Assembly (NCBI GenBank): GCA_002363155.1
Contig: DEWH01000023.1
Location: 1-22,058 of the forward strand
Length of the DNA: 22,058 nt
Direction: 5' to 3'
Source: Ruminococcaceae bacterium UBA3215
Lineage (GTDB): Bacteria > Bacillota > Clostridia > Oscillospirales > Ruminococcaceae
The notes beneath the pieces were generated by a model. The model ran no database searches. It was not told the origin of the DNA and saw only the letters and a list, made by a program, of their open reading frames with translations. Within the stretch, counting starts at the first letter, position 1; the number at the start of each line of letters is the position of its first letter. Shown in pieces: positions 15,935-22,058 of this stretch. The position numbers and the translations under genes are program-made.

Positions 15935-16150
15935 ATGAGAAGAAATGAATTACTCAATACTGCCGCCGTAGCAAATACGGCAGAATCCAAGAACGAGCCG
16001 CAGCTTGTTCATGAGGACAATGTGTCGATTTACAGATTCGGCAAATCGGTGTACAAGGTCCGGGCGCACTTCAATCTTGAATGTACGGAGACACTTACCA
16101 ATGTAGTGGGGAGACTGATCTTGCAGGATCTGAACGATACAGATAACTAA
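15935..16150 (+). CDS. TnpW-like transposon-encoded protein
   Basis: This is a 71-residue protein. The core, SIYRFGKSVYKVRAHFN, then ETLTNVVGRLIL, matches the pattern of TnpW-family proteins (RxGxxxYxVxxHFNxxxxETxxxKxxRLI), short ORFs of unknown function that precede the tnpX recombinase gene in Tn4451-like elements. The start is chosen from AAAGGAG at 15924-15930, five bases before ATG; a TTG 18 bases upstream is in frame but lies before that site. It ends 120 bases before the recombinase start, with the recombinase promoter in between. A role in helping excision is only a guess from position. Confidence 0.8.
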   Translation: MRRNELLNTAAVANTAESKNEPQLVHEDNVSIYRFGKSVYKVRAHFNLECTETLTNVVGRLILQDLNDTDN

Positions 16151-16159
16151 AACAATGAA

Positions 16160-16248
16160 AAGCGGCGGTTTAGCGAAATGAAGCTTTAAAGCCTTGACAA
16201 ATTCTTTGAAAAGGTGTATAATAATAGTACAAACCTAAGCCGCCGCTT
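16160..16248 (+). repeat. 14-bp inverted repeat bracketing the recombinase promoter
   Basis: AAGCGGCGGTTTAG (16160-16173) and CTAAGCCGCCGCTT (16235-16248) are inverted copies with one difference, which forms a G-T pair in RNA. One arm lies upstream of the -35 box and the other just after the expected start site. A perfect 10-bp palindrome, GCTTTAAAGC, lies at 16183-16192. This is a candidate pair of protein-binding sites around the promoter. Confidence 0.7.
16194..16222 (+). promoter_or_regulatory. Perfect-consensus promoter of the recombinase gene
   Basis: TTGACA (16194-16199) and TATAAT (16217-16222) are separated by exactly 17 bases. Transcription would start near 16229, leaving a ~40-nt leader before the ATG at 16271. 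Such strength for a recombinase gene suggests it is held down by a repressor or by the inverted repeat around it. Confidence 0.85.
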
Positions 16249-16270
16249 GTTTGTTGGGAAAGGAGAAAAG

Positions 16271-17893
16271 ATGACAAACAAGATAACGGCACTTTATTGC
16301 AGACTCTCGCAGGACGATATGCTTGCAGGAGAAAGCAACAGCATAACAAATCAGAAAGATATTCTTTCAAAGTTTGCAAAGGAAAACGGCTTTCTGAACC
16401 CACAGGTCTATGCCGATGACGGTTACAGCGGAACGAATTTTGATCGTCCGGACTTCCAGCGCATGAAGTCGGATATAGAAAACGGCAAGGTTTCGACTGT
16501 CATAGTCAAGGACTTGTCCCGCCTCGGACGTGAGTATTTGCAGACGGGGTACTACACGGAAATGTTTTTCCCGGAGCATGACGTTCGTTTCATCGCTATT
16601 CATGATAATGTGGATTCTCAACACGGTGACAATGACTTCGCACCGTTCAAGAACCTGCTGAACGAGTTTTACGCCAAGGACGTTTCCCGCAAGGTTCGCG
16701 CAGTTTTCAAAGCTAAGGGTCAGTCTGGAAAGCCGATTTCCACACGCGCACCCTATGGATACAAGAAATCCGAGACTGACAAAAATGTCTGGGAGATCGA
16801 TGAGCCCGCTGCCGAGGTAGTCCGAAAAATCTTCAAGCTTTGCATCGAAGGATATAGTCTGCGGAATATAGCCAAGCAGCTGACCGCAGAAGGAGTACCG
16901 ACGCCGTCTGCACATTTTGCGGAATTGGGTACTAACGGTAATAATCCCGTATCATCAAGATGGGATCACCGGGCAGTCAGCAGCATACTAGAAAAGATCG
17001 AATATATCGGGCATACGGCGAATTTCAAGACCTCTACAAAGTCGTATAAATGCAAAAAACGTATTCATTATCCACAGGAAAGCTGGCAGATTTTTGAAAA
17101 CACGCACGAACCGATAATTTCACAGCACGATTTCGATATCGTTCAGACTCTCCGATCCGAGAAACACAGACCGCAGAAATGCAACGAGCCGAATCCGTTT
17201 TCCGGTATAGTCTATTGCGCTGATTGCGGTGCAAAGCTCCATCTGCATCGCAGAACCTGCAAACCGACTAAAAGCGAGTCCCTTAAATGCGCAACATACT
17301 CCCGGAATTATACCGACTGCTCTGCACATTACATCAGGACTTGCATTCTGAAAGAACTGATTATCGGTGAAATCAACAAGCTGCTTACTGCGGTAAACGA
17401 CAACGAAGATATATTTTTGCAGAATTTGATGGAACAGTCGGCTGCTTCACACCTTGAAGATGTGAAGAAAGCCAAAAAGCTGCTCAATAAGGACGAAAGG
17501 CGTATTATGGAGCTTGACAGACTGTTCAAACGGCTGTATGAGGACAATGTTCTCGGAAAGATCGACGATGAGCGGTTTACGCAGATGTCAGCGGATTACA
17601 CCAAAGAACAGCGTACCCTTAAAGAAGAAGCGGCAAAACTCCGTGATCTGATCGAAGCCAAAGAGCAGAAAAGTAACGATATTTCCCGCTTTATGCAGAT
17701 CATTCGCAGGCATGAGCACATTTCGGAGCTTACTCCGAAGCTTATGCACGAATTTGTGGAAAAGATCATCGTTCATGAAGCTGACAAATCCAGTGGTCAC
17801 CGTGAGCAGGAGGTTGAAATATACTTCCGCTTCAATGTGTATGTTGCCACAATCACACTTGACAGCAGAGAATACAAGAAAACGGCAGCGTGA
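16271..17893 (+). CDS. tnpX: TnpX-like large serine recombinase
   Basis: This is a 540-residue site-specific recombinase that would excise and integrate the element. The N-terminal resolvase domain begins ALYCRLSQDD (catalytic Ser13), then SITNQKDIL, DDGYSGTNFDRP and KDLSRLGREY. The recombinase domain follows (APYGYKK, then IAKQLTAEGVPTP), then a zinc ribbon with Cys316, Cys319, Cys340 and Cys350, a coiled coil near 390-480 and a C-terminal segment of the DUF4368 type. The length suits the shorter large serine recombinases of the Tn4451/TnpX group, and the upstream TnpW-like gene supports that family. The start is the ATG preceded by AAAGGAG at 16259-16265; the frame is open further upstream but runs through the promoter. 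It is the last gene before the exporter operon, so one end of the element is probably just downstream. Confidence 0.9.
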   Translation: MTNKITALYCRLSQDDMLAGESNSITNQKDILSKFAKENGFLNPQVYADDGYSGTNFDRPDFQRMKSDIENGKVSTVIVKDLSRLGREYLQTGYYTEMFFPEHDVRFIAIHDNVDSQHGDNDFAPFKNLLNEFYAKDVSRKVRAVFKAKGQSGKPISTRAPYGYKKSETDKNVWEIDEPAAEVVRKIFKLCIEGYSLRNIAKQLTAEGVPTPSAHFAELGTNGNNPVSSRWDHRAVSSILEKIEYIGHTANFKTSTKSYKCKKRIHYPQESWQIFENTHEPIISQHDFDIVQTLRSEKHRPQKCNEPNPFSGIVYCADCGAKLHLHRRTCKPTKSESLKCATYSRNYTDCSAHYIRTCILKELIIGEINKLLTAVNDNEDIFLQNLMEQSAASHLEDVKKAKKLLNKDERRIMELDRLFKRLYEDNVLGKIDDERFTQMSADYTKEQRTLKEEAAKLRDLIEAKEQKSNDISRFMQIIRRHEHISELTPKLMHEFVEKIIVHEADKSSGHREQEVEIYFRFNVYVATITLDSREYKKTAA

Positions 17894-17932
17894 GAAAGCG
17901 CGCTGCCAAAGGAAATATGGAAAGCTCTTTAT

Positions 17933-17983
17933 GGGCGTGGAACGCCCAACCCCCCGCCAGCCCCCTTTGGAAAAGGGGGCTGG
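17933..17983 (+). repeat. Adjacent GC-rich hairpins after the recombinase gene
   Basis: GGGCGT and ACGCCC (17933-17947) form a 6-bp stem. CCAGCCCCCTTT (17957-17968) and AAAGGGGGCTGG (17972-17983) form a perfect 12-bp stem with a 3-base loop. No T-tract follows. This resembles the GC-rich palindromic intergenic repeats seen elsewhere in the window. Confidence 0.65.
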
Positions 17984-18064
17984 ACCCCCTAAACTGATGC
18001 GTAGCGACATTCTTCTATCGTCAGGTGCGCCACCTCGGTTAGTTATATTCATCTGAATACAAGA

Positions 18065-18100
18065 AAAGACTGCTGAGATTTATAAGTTTCAGCAGTCTTT
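18065..18100. terminator. Bidirectional intrinsic terminator
   Basis: AAAGACTGCTGA (18065-18076) and TCAGCAGTCTTT (18089-18100) form a perfect 12-bp stem with a 12-base loop; A-rich on the left and T-rich on the right. It lies between the recombinase gene (+) and the convergent exporter operon (-), so it can serve both. Confidence 0.85.
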
Positions 18101-18103
18101 CAT

Positions 18104-18324
18104 TCTGTTGTGATAACCTTCTCCCTTAACTGCGGAGCGATCAAAGTTTTTTGGAAAGGGGTTTGGGGGATAACCTTTTGCACCGCACGGAAGCGGTGAG
18201 AAGTTTTCCAAAAGCGCGCACGATGCGCGCCATACAGAAAACTTCGATTCACAAAAAGGTTTCCCCCAAGTCTCGAGCGCCGTGCGCGACCTTCTCAAGC
18301 GCCGTGCGCGACCTTCTCGAGCGC
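18104..18324 (+). repeat. Composite palindromic repeat, copy L, with nested 67-bp insert
   Basis: From 18104 it aligns without gaps to 21934 onward; the core 18128-18154 differs at one base. It then has a long imperfect palindrome whose arms (about 18160-18180 and 18250-18272) are split by an extra 67 bp (18181-18247) absent from the other copy. The insert carries its own stems: CACCGC/GCGGTG, GAAGTTTTC/GAAAACTTC and GCGCGC/GCGCGC. After it, a 22-bp unit (18271-18292) is repeated at 18293-18314 with one change and again partially at 18315-18324. The copy ends ten bases before the stop of the exporter gene. Confidence 0.75.
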
Positions 18325-18334
18325 AAGCGACCTC

Positions 18335-20119
18335 TCACGCATCTGCGAACTGGCTGTTATAGAGGCTGGCGTAGAAGCCGCCGAGGGAGAGGAGGGATTC
18401 GTGAGTACCCTGCTCGATTATCGAGCCGTTGTTCATTACGAGAATGACATCGGCATCACGGATGGTTGAAAGGCGGTGGGCTACGATAAAGCTTGTGCGC
18501 CCTTTCATAAGCTTTGCGAATGCGTCCTGTATCTTTAGCTCTGTGCGCGTGTCTATGCTCGATGTCGCTTCGTCAAGTATCAGCATCGGCGGCTGGCACA
18601 GCATTATGCGCGTTATGCAGAGAAGCTGCTTCTGACCCTGTGAGAGCGTGCCGCCGTCCTCGCCTATCGGCGTATCATAGCCGTGCGGGAGACGCTTGAT
18701 AAAGCTGTGAGCATGCGAGGCTTTCGCGGCGGCTATAACTTCCTCGTCCGTTGCGTCCGGCTTCCCCATTACAATATTGTCGCGAATCGTCCCGGTGATG
18801 AGCCTTGTCTCCTGAAGCACCATTCCGTATGATGAGCGCAGACTTCTGCGCGTGATGTTCCTTATATCTGTGCCGTCCGCAAGTATCGCCCCGCCTGTCA
18901 CGTCATAAAACCTCATCAGAAGATTGATAAATGTCGTCTTTCCGCAGCCCGTAGGACCTACGATCGCTACTTTCTGCCCCGGTTTTATGTCAACATTGAA
19001 ATCCTCGATAAGCTTGCGGTCCGGCACATACGAAAAGCTTACTCTTTCAGCCTTTATGCCGCCTTTCGCATCACTCAGTACAAGCGCGTCAGCAGGATCG
19101 GGAGACTGGGCAGGTTCCTCGATAAGCTCGAAAAGCCTTGCCGCACAAGCAAACGCATTCTGTAACTCCGTAATAACGCCGGAGATCTCGTTGAACGGCT
19201 TCGTGTACTGGTTCGCATAGCTTAAAAAGCAGGACAGTTCGCCTACCGTGATCCCGGTTTCCGATGCGCTCCCGTCAATGACCGACAATGCACCGAAAAG
19301 CCCTACCGCCGCATAAACAAGACTGTTTATGAAACGCGTGCCCGGATTCGTAAGAGAAGAAAAGAAAGTCGCACGCAGAGAGCATTTCTCCAGCCGCTCG
19401 TTTATCTCTTCAAACTTCTCTGTCGCTTCGTCCTCGCGGCAGAATGCCTTTACCACCTTCTGATTGCCGATCACCTCGTCTATGCAGGCGGTCTGCTCGC
19501 CAAGAGTCTCCGAGCGAAGCTTGAACATGCTGTATGTGTGGTTCGCAATAAACCGCGCCACAAACAGCGATATCGGAGTAAGCACAACTACCGCCAGCGT
19601 AATCCACGGGTCAAGCATCAGCATAAAAACCAGCGTTCCGAGTATCGTCACAACCCCTGTAAAAAGCTGCGAAAAACCAAGAAGCAGTCCGTCCGCAAAC
19701 TGGTCGGCGTCAGATATAACACGGCTCACGATATCACCGGTGCTCTTTGTATCAAGATACGAAAGCGGAAGTTCCTCTATATGCCGGAATGCGTCATTCC
19801 GTATGTCACGGACAATATCAAATGCAATACGGTTGTTTATCACGCCCATGAGCCACTGCAAAAACGCTGTGATCCCCGCAACGATACCCACCTGCACCAG
19901 CAATGAAAGCACAGATGCAAGATCTATCGTTTCCTGCGCTATCAATGAGCTTACCGGAGCCTGCCCCGGCACAAGCAGGTCGATCGCCTGCCCTATGATT
20001 ATCGGGATATAAAGCGCGCCGGCAACAGTAAGCACCGCAAGTATCATCGAAAGCACCATAAGCCCGATGTACCGTTTTATATAGCGAAGTATCTTCCGGA
20101 GCGTTCCTTTGTTCTTCAT
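18335..20119 (-). CDS. ABC exporter half-transporter, catalytically complete ATP site
   Basis: This is a 594-residue half-transporter with an N-terminal six-helix exporter domain (about 1-320) and a C-terminal ATPase domain. The Walker A is GPTGCGKT (Lys394), the Walker B LILDEATS carries the catalytic Glu517, and the switch His lies in AHRLST near 548. The signature motif is altered to LSQGQ (near 493) instead of LSGGQ. Together with the upstream gene it forms a heterodimeric multidrug- or lipid-type exporter in the inner membrane, as in LmrCD and TM287/288. Its ATG overlaps the stop of the upstream gene (ATGA), implying translational coupling. The substrate cannot be read from sequence. Confidence 0.95.
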   Translation of the reverse strand: MKNKGTLRKILRYIKRYIGLMVLSMILAVLTVAGALYIPIIIGQAIDLLVPGQAPVSSLIAQETIDLASVLSLLVQVGIVAGITAFLQWLMGVINNRIAFDIVRDIRNDAFRHIEELPLSYLDTKSTGDIVSRVISDADQFADGLLLGFSQLFTGVVTILGTLVFMLMLDPWITLAVVVLTPISLFVARFIANHTYSMFKLRSETLGEQTACIDEVIGNQKVVKAFCREDEATEKFEEINERLEKCSLRATFFSSLTNPGTRFINSLVYAAVGLFGALSVIDGSASETGITVGELSCFLSYANQYTKPFNEISGVITELQNAFACAARLFELIEEPAQSPDPADALVLSDAKGGIKAERVSFSYVPDRKLIEDFNVDIKPGQKVAIVGPTGCGKTTFINLLMRFYDVTGGAILADGTDIRNITRRSLRSSYGMVLQETRLITGTIRDNIVMGKPDATDEEVIAAAKASHAHSFIKRLPHGYDTPIGEDGGTLSQGQKQLLCITRIMLCQPPMLILDEATSSIDTRTELKIQDAFAKLMKGRTSFIVAHRLSTIRDADVILVMNNGSIIEQGTHESLLSLGGFYASLYNSQFADA

Positions 20120-21849
20120 ACGGCAGCGCCCCCTTCCTTTCTGAACTGCGAATCGTAGATCTCGCGGTAAACCTCGCAGGTCTTCAAAAGCTCGTCATGC
20201 GTTCCTATCCCGGCAGTCCTTCCGTCATCAAGCACGATTATCCTGTCCGCGTGCATTATTGACGAAGCGCGCTGTGAAACTATGAATACAGTCGTTCCGG
20301 AGAGCGAACGCAGAGCCTTCCGTAATGCGGCGTCCGTGGCGAAATCAAGCGCGGAGGAGCTGTCATCGAGAATCAGTATCTCCGGTTCTCCCACAAGAGC
20401 ACGCGCGATAGTAAGACGCTGACGCTGACCGCCGGAGAAGTTGGTGCCGCCCTGCTCTACCCGGCAGTCAAGCCCTTTCTCTTTCTTGTCTATGATGTCC
20501 TTCGCCTGTGCAGTCTCCACTGCCCGCAAGATGTCCTCGTCCGATGCATTCCCGTCCCGCCACTGCATATTCTCGCGCAAAGTCCCGCTGAAAAGCACCG
20601 CTTTCTGCGGAACAACACCTATCTTTGCGCGCAGTGCCTCGGTGTCATACTCTTTTATATTTCTCCCGTCGATGAAGATCTCGCCCTCAGTCGCGTCATA
20701 AAAGCGCGGGATAAGATTCACAAGCGTGGATTTACCGGAGCCTGTACCGCCGATAATGCCGATAACAGAGCCTTTTTCCGCCTTAAAATCTATACCTGTC
20801 AGCGAGTTTTCGGCTGCGCCGCGGTATCTGAATCCGGCACCGCGGAATTCTACGGAATATGTGCAATCCTGAACTCCCTCAGTCCTGCTTCCGGAAGCCA
20901 TTCCGCCGCCGCCGTCAAGTGCGGACTGTATGCGCTTTCCGCAGGCTGCCGCCTTTGTTATCGTTATTATAAGTCCCGCAAGCTTTATCAGTTCCACGAG
21001 TATCTGCGACATATAGTTGTACAGGGCAACGACCTGTCCCTGTGTAAGCTCGCCAGCATCAACGCGCAGGGCGCCTGTCCAGATAAGCACGATTATCGCA
21101 AGATTTATCAGTGCAAACGTTATCGGGTTCATCAGCGCGGAAATGCGTCCGGCAGTAAGCTGATCGTGGGTCAGCTTTTTATTCTCGGAGCCGAATGCTT
21201 CTATCTCGCTGTCCTCGATACAGAATGCCCGTATCACTCTCGCGCCGCTTAAATTCTCACGAGTCCTGCCGAGAAGCCTGTCCAGACCTGAGCGGACTTT
21301 CCCGTAAAGCGGCATACCTGCCAGCATTATCCCGAAGACCACAGCTGCGAGAACGGGAATTGCAGCCGCGAATATCAAGGCTGAACTTACATCTATCGTA
21401 AACGCCATTATCATTGCGCCGAAAACCACAAACGGCGATCGCAGCAGCAGGCGCAGCGTCATATTCACGCCTGTCTGCACCTGATTGAGATCACTTGTCA
21501 TACGCGTTATCAGCGTCGATGTTCCCATTTCGTCAATATCCGAATATGAAAGCTTTTGTATATGCCGGAAAAGCGCGTTGCCGACAGTCTTTGAAAAGCC
21601 GGCGGCTGCTTTTGCGGCAAAGAACTGGGCAGTTATGGAAAATGCAAGTCCTGTTGCGCCGAGTCCGACGAGCCCTGCGCACATCAGCATAACATATCCC
21701 TTATCGCCGTTTCCTATGCCCTTATCTATTATATCCGCCACAATAAGCGGCACAAAAAGCTCAAGCACCGCTTCTATGCACTTGAAAAGCGGTGCGAGCA
21801 CTGTTTCTTTCATATATCTTCCGGTCAGATATTTCAGCAATTTTCCCAT
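20116..21849 (-). CDS. ABC exporter half-transporter, degenerate ATP site
   Basis: This is a 577-residue partner of the downstream exporter subunit: a six-helix membrane domain (about 1-310), then an ATPase domain with Walker A GGTGSGKS (Lys373) and a normal signature FSGGQ (near 472). The Walker B is LILDDSSS: Asp496 replaces the catalytic Glu, and the switch His is replaced by Gln in VSQRAS. In the dimer, this subunit's Walker motifs pair with the partner's altered LSQGQ (dead site), while the partner's intact motifs pair with the normal LSGGQ-type signature here (active site). The start is the ATG at 21849, with AGGA nine bases upstream; an in-frame TTG 18 bases earlier overlaps that site. 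It is the first gene of the two-gene operon. Confidence 0.95.
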   Translation of the reverse strand: MGKLLKYLTGRYMKETVLAPLFKCIEAVLELFVPLIVADIIDKGIGNGDKGYVMLMCAGLVGLGATGLAFSITAQFFAAKAAAGFSKTVGNALFRHIQKLSYSDIDEMGTSTLITRMTSDLNQVQTGVNMTLRLLLRSPFVVFGAMIMAFTIDVSSALIFAAAIPVLAAVVFGIMLAGMPLYGKVRSGLDRLLGRTRENLSGARVIRAFCIEDSEIEAFGSENKKLTHDQLTAGRISALMNPITFALINLAIIVLIWTGALRVDAGELTQGQVVALYNYMSQILVELIKLAGLIITITKAAACGKRIQSALDGGGGMASGSRTEGVQDCTYSVEFRGAGFRYRGAAENSLTGIDFKAEKGSVIGIIGGTGSGKSTLVNLIPRFYDATEGEIFIDGRNIKEYDTEALRAKIGVVPQKAVLFSGTLRENMQWRDGNASDEDILRAVETAQAKDIIDKKEKGLDCRVEQGGTNFSGGQRQRLTIARALVGEPEILILDDSSSALDFATDAALRKALRSLSGTTVFIVSQRASSIMHADRIIVLDDGRTAGIGTHDELLKTCEVYREIYDSQFRKEGGAAV

Positions 21850-21878
21850 TATCCGTCTTCCTTTCAACAGCGGATAAT

Positions 21879-21907
21879 ATTATATCATATCCCCTTCTTA
21901 TTGTCAA
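21879..21907 (-). promoter_or_regulatory. Promoter of the ABC exporter operon
   Basis: On the minus strand, TTGACA (plus 21902-21907) and TATAAT (plus 21879-21884) are separated by 17 bases, a perfect consensus. Transcription would start near 21872, only about 23 bases before the ATG, leaving no room for a leader control element. Confidence 0.9.
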
Positions 21908-21933
21908 ACGGTTGCCTGCTTTCAGGCTTTCAA

Positions 21934-22058
21934 TCTGTTCTGATATCTCTCCCCATCAACTGCGAAGCGATCAAAGTTTTTTGGGGAGGGGGACTGGGGG
22001 CACCCCTTTTGTTCACAAAAGGGGTGCCCCCAGTCTCGCGCGCTGTGCGCGCCCACTC
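21934..22058 (+). repeat. Composite palindromic repeat, copy R (runs off the window)
   Basis: It aligns with copy L from 18104 in the same orientation. Its palindrome is intact: arms 21992-22011 and 22016-22035 are perfect 20-bp inverted copies (GACTGGGGGCACCCCTTTTG and its complement) with loop TTCA. After it comes one unit resembling the 22-bp tandem unit of copy L, and the window ends. The full extent is unknown. Confidence 0.8.

Noticed and set aside
1..22058. tRNA or rRNA genes
   Set aside because: I saw no cloverleaf-type segment or rRNA-like stretch on reading the intergenic regions; no scan was run.

Overview
The window looks like a chromosomal segment of a gut Firmicute of the Ruminococcus/Oscillospiraceae type. 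This rests on strong GGAGG ribosome binding sites, moderate GC, textbook TTGACA-17-TATAAT promoters, a giant BspA-type leucine-rich-repeat adhesin, a DUF6809-like small protein, a Tn4451-like mobilisable element with a large serine recombinase, and GC-rich palindromic intergenic repeats. No species can be named from the sequence alone.

Layout. (1) 3-2867 (+) is the 3' part of a membrane protein whose C-terminal half has the layout of a P1B-type ATPase but has lost its catalytic motifs; a short tandem repeat and a GC hairpin follow. (2) 3031-3297 (+) is a small DUF6809-like protein. (3) 3300-3827 is a scar zone: a bidirectional terminator, a possible membrane-protein tail on the minus strand, the last ~54 codons of an IS66-type transposase, and several hairpins. 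(4) 3828-11909 (-) encodes a secreted 2693-residue protein: signal peptide, papain-fold cysteine peptidase-like domain, 26 BspA-type leucine-rich repeats, FN3-like and Ig-like domains, and four ~270-residue repeats. It has its own consensus promoter and a ~200-nt structured leader ending in a terminator-like hairpin just before the ribosome binding site. (5) 12214-17893 is a compact integrative-mobilisable-element module: a DUF6076-like zinc-motif gene (-), a divergent control region, a MobA/MobL relaxase (+) that appears to start at AUU, an IncQ-like oriT downstream of the relaxase, a DUF3847-like coiled-coil protein, a TnpW-like protein and a TnpX-like serine recombinase. (6) 17894-18334 holds hairpins, a terminator and a composite repeat. 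(7) 18335-21849 (-) is a two-gene heterodimeric ABC exporter operon with one degenerate ATP site. (8) 21934-22058 is a second copy of the composite repeat, in the same orientation, on the other side of the exporter operon.

How it fits together. The relaxase, oriT and DUF3847-like protein form a mobilisation set that would need the mating channel of another conjugative element. TnpW and TnpX would handle excision and integration. The DUF6076-like gene is divergent from the relaxase with overlapping promoters, so it may be a regulator or cargo. I could not locate attL or attR, so it is open whether the giant adhesin is cargo of the element or a neighbour. The most noteworthy points are the AUU-start relaxase, the P-type-ATPase pseudoenzyme, the structured leader of the adhesin gene, the mosaic composition inside the adhesin gene, and the nested palindromic repeats flanking the exporter.
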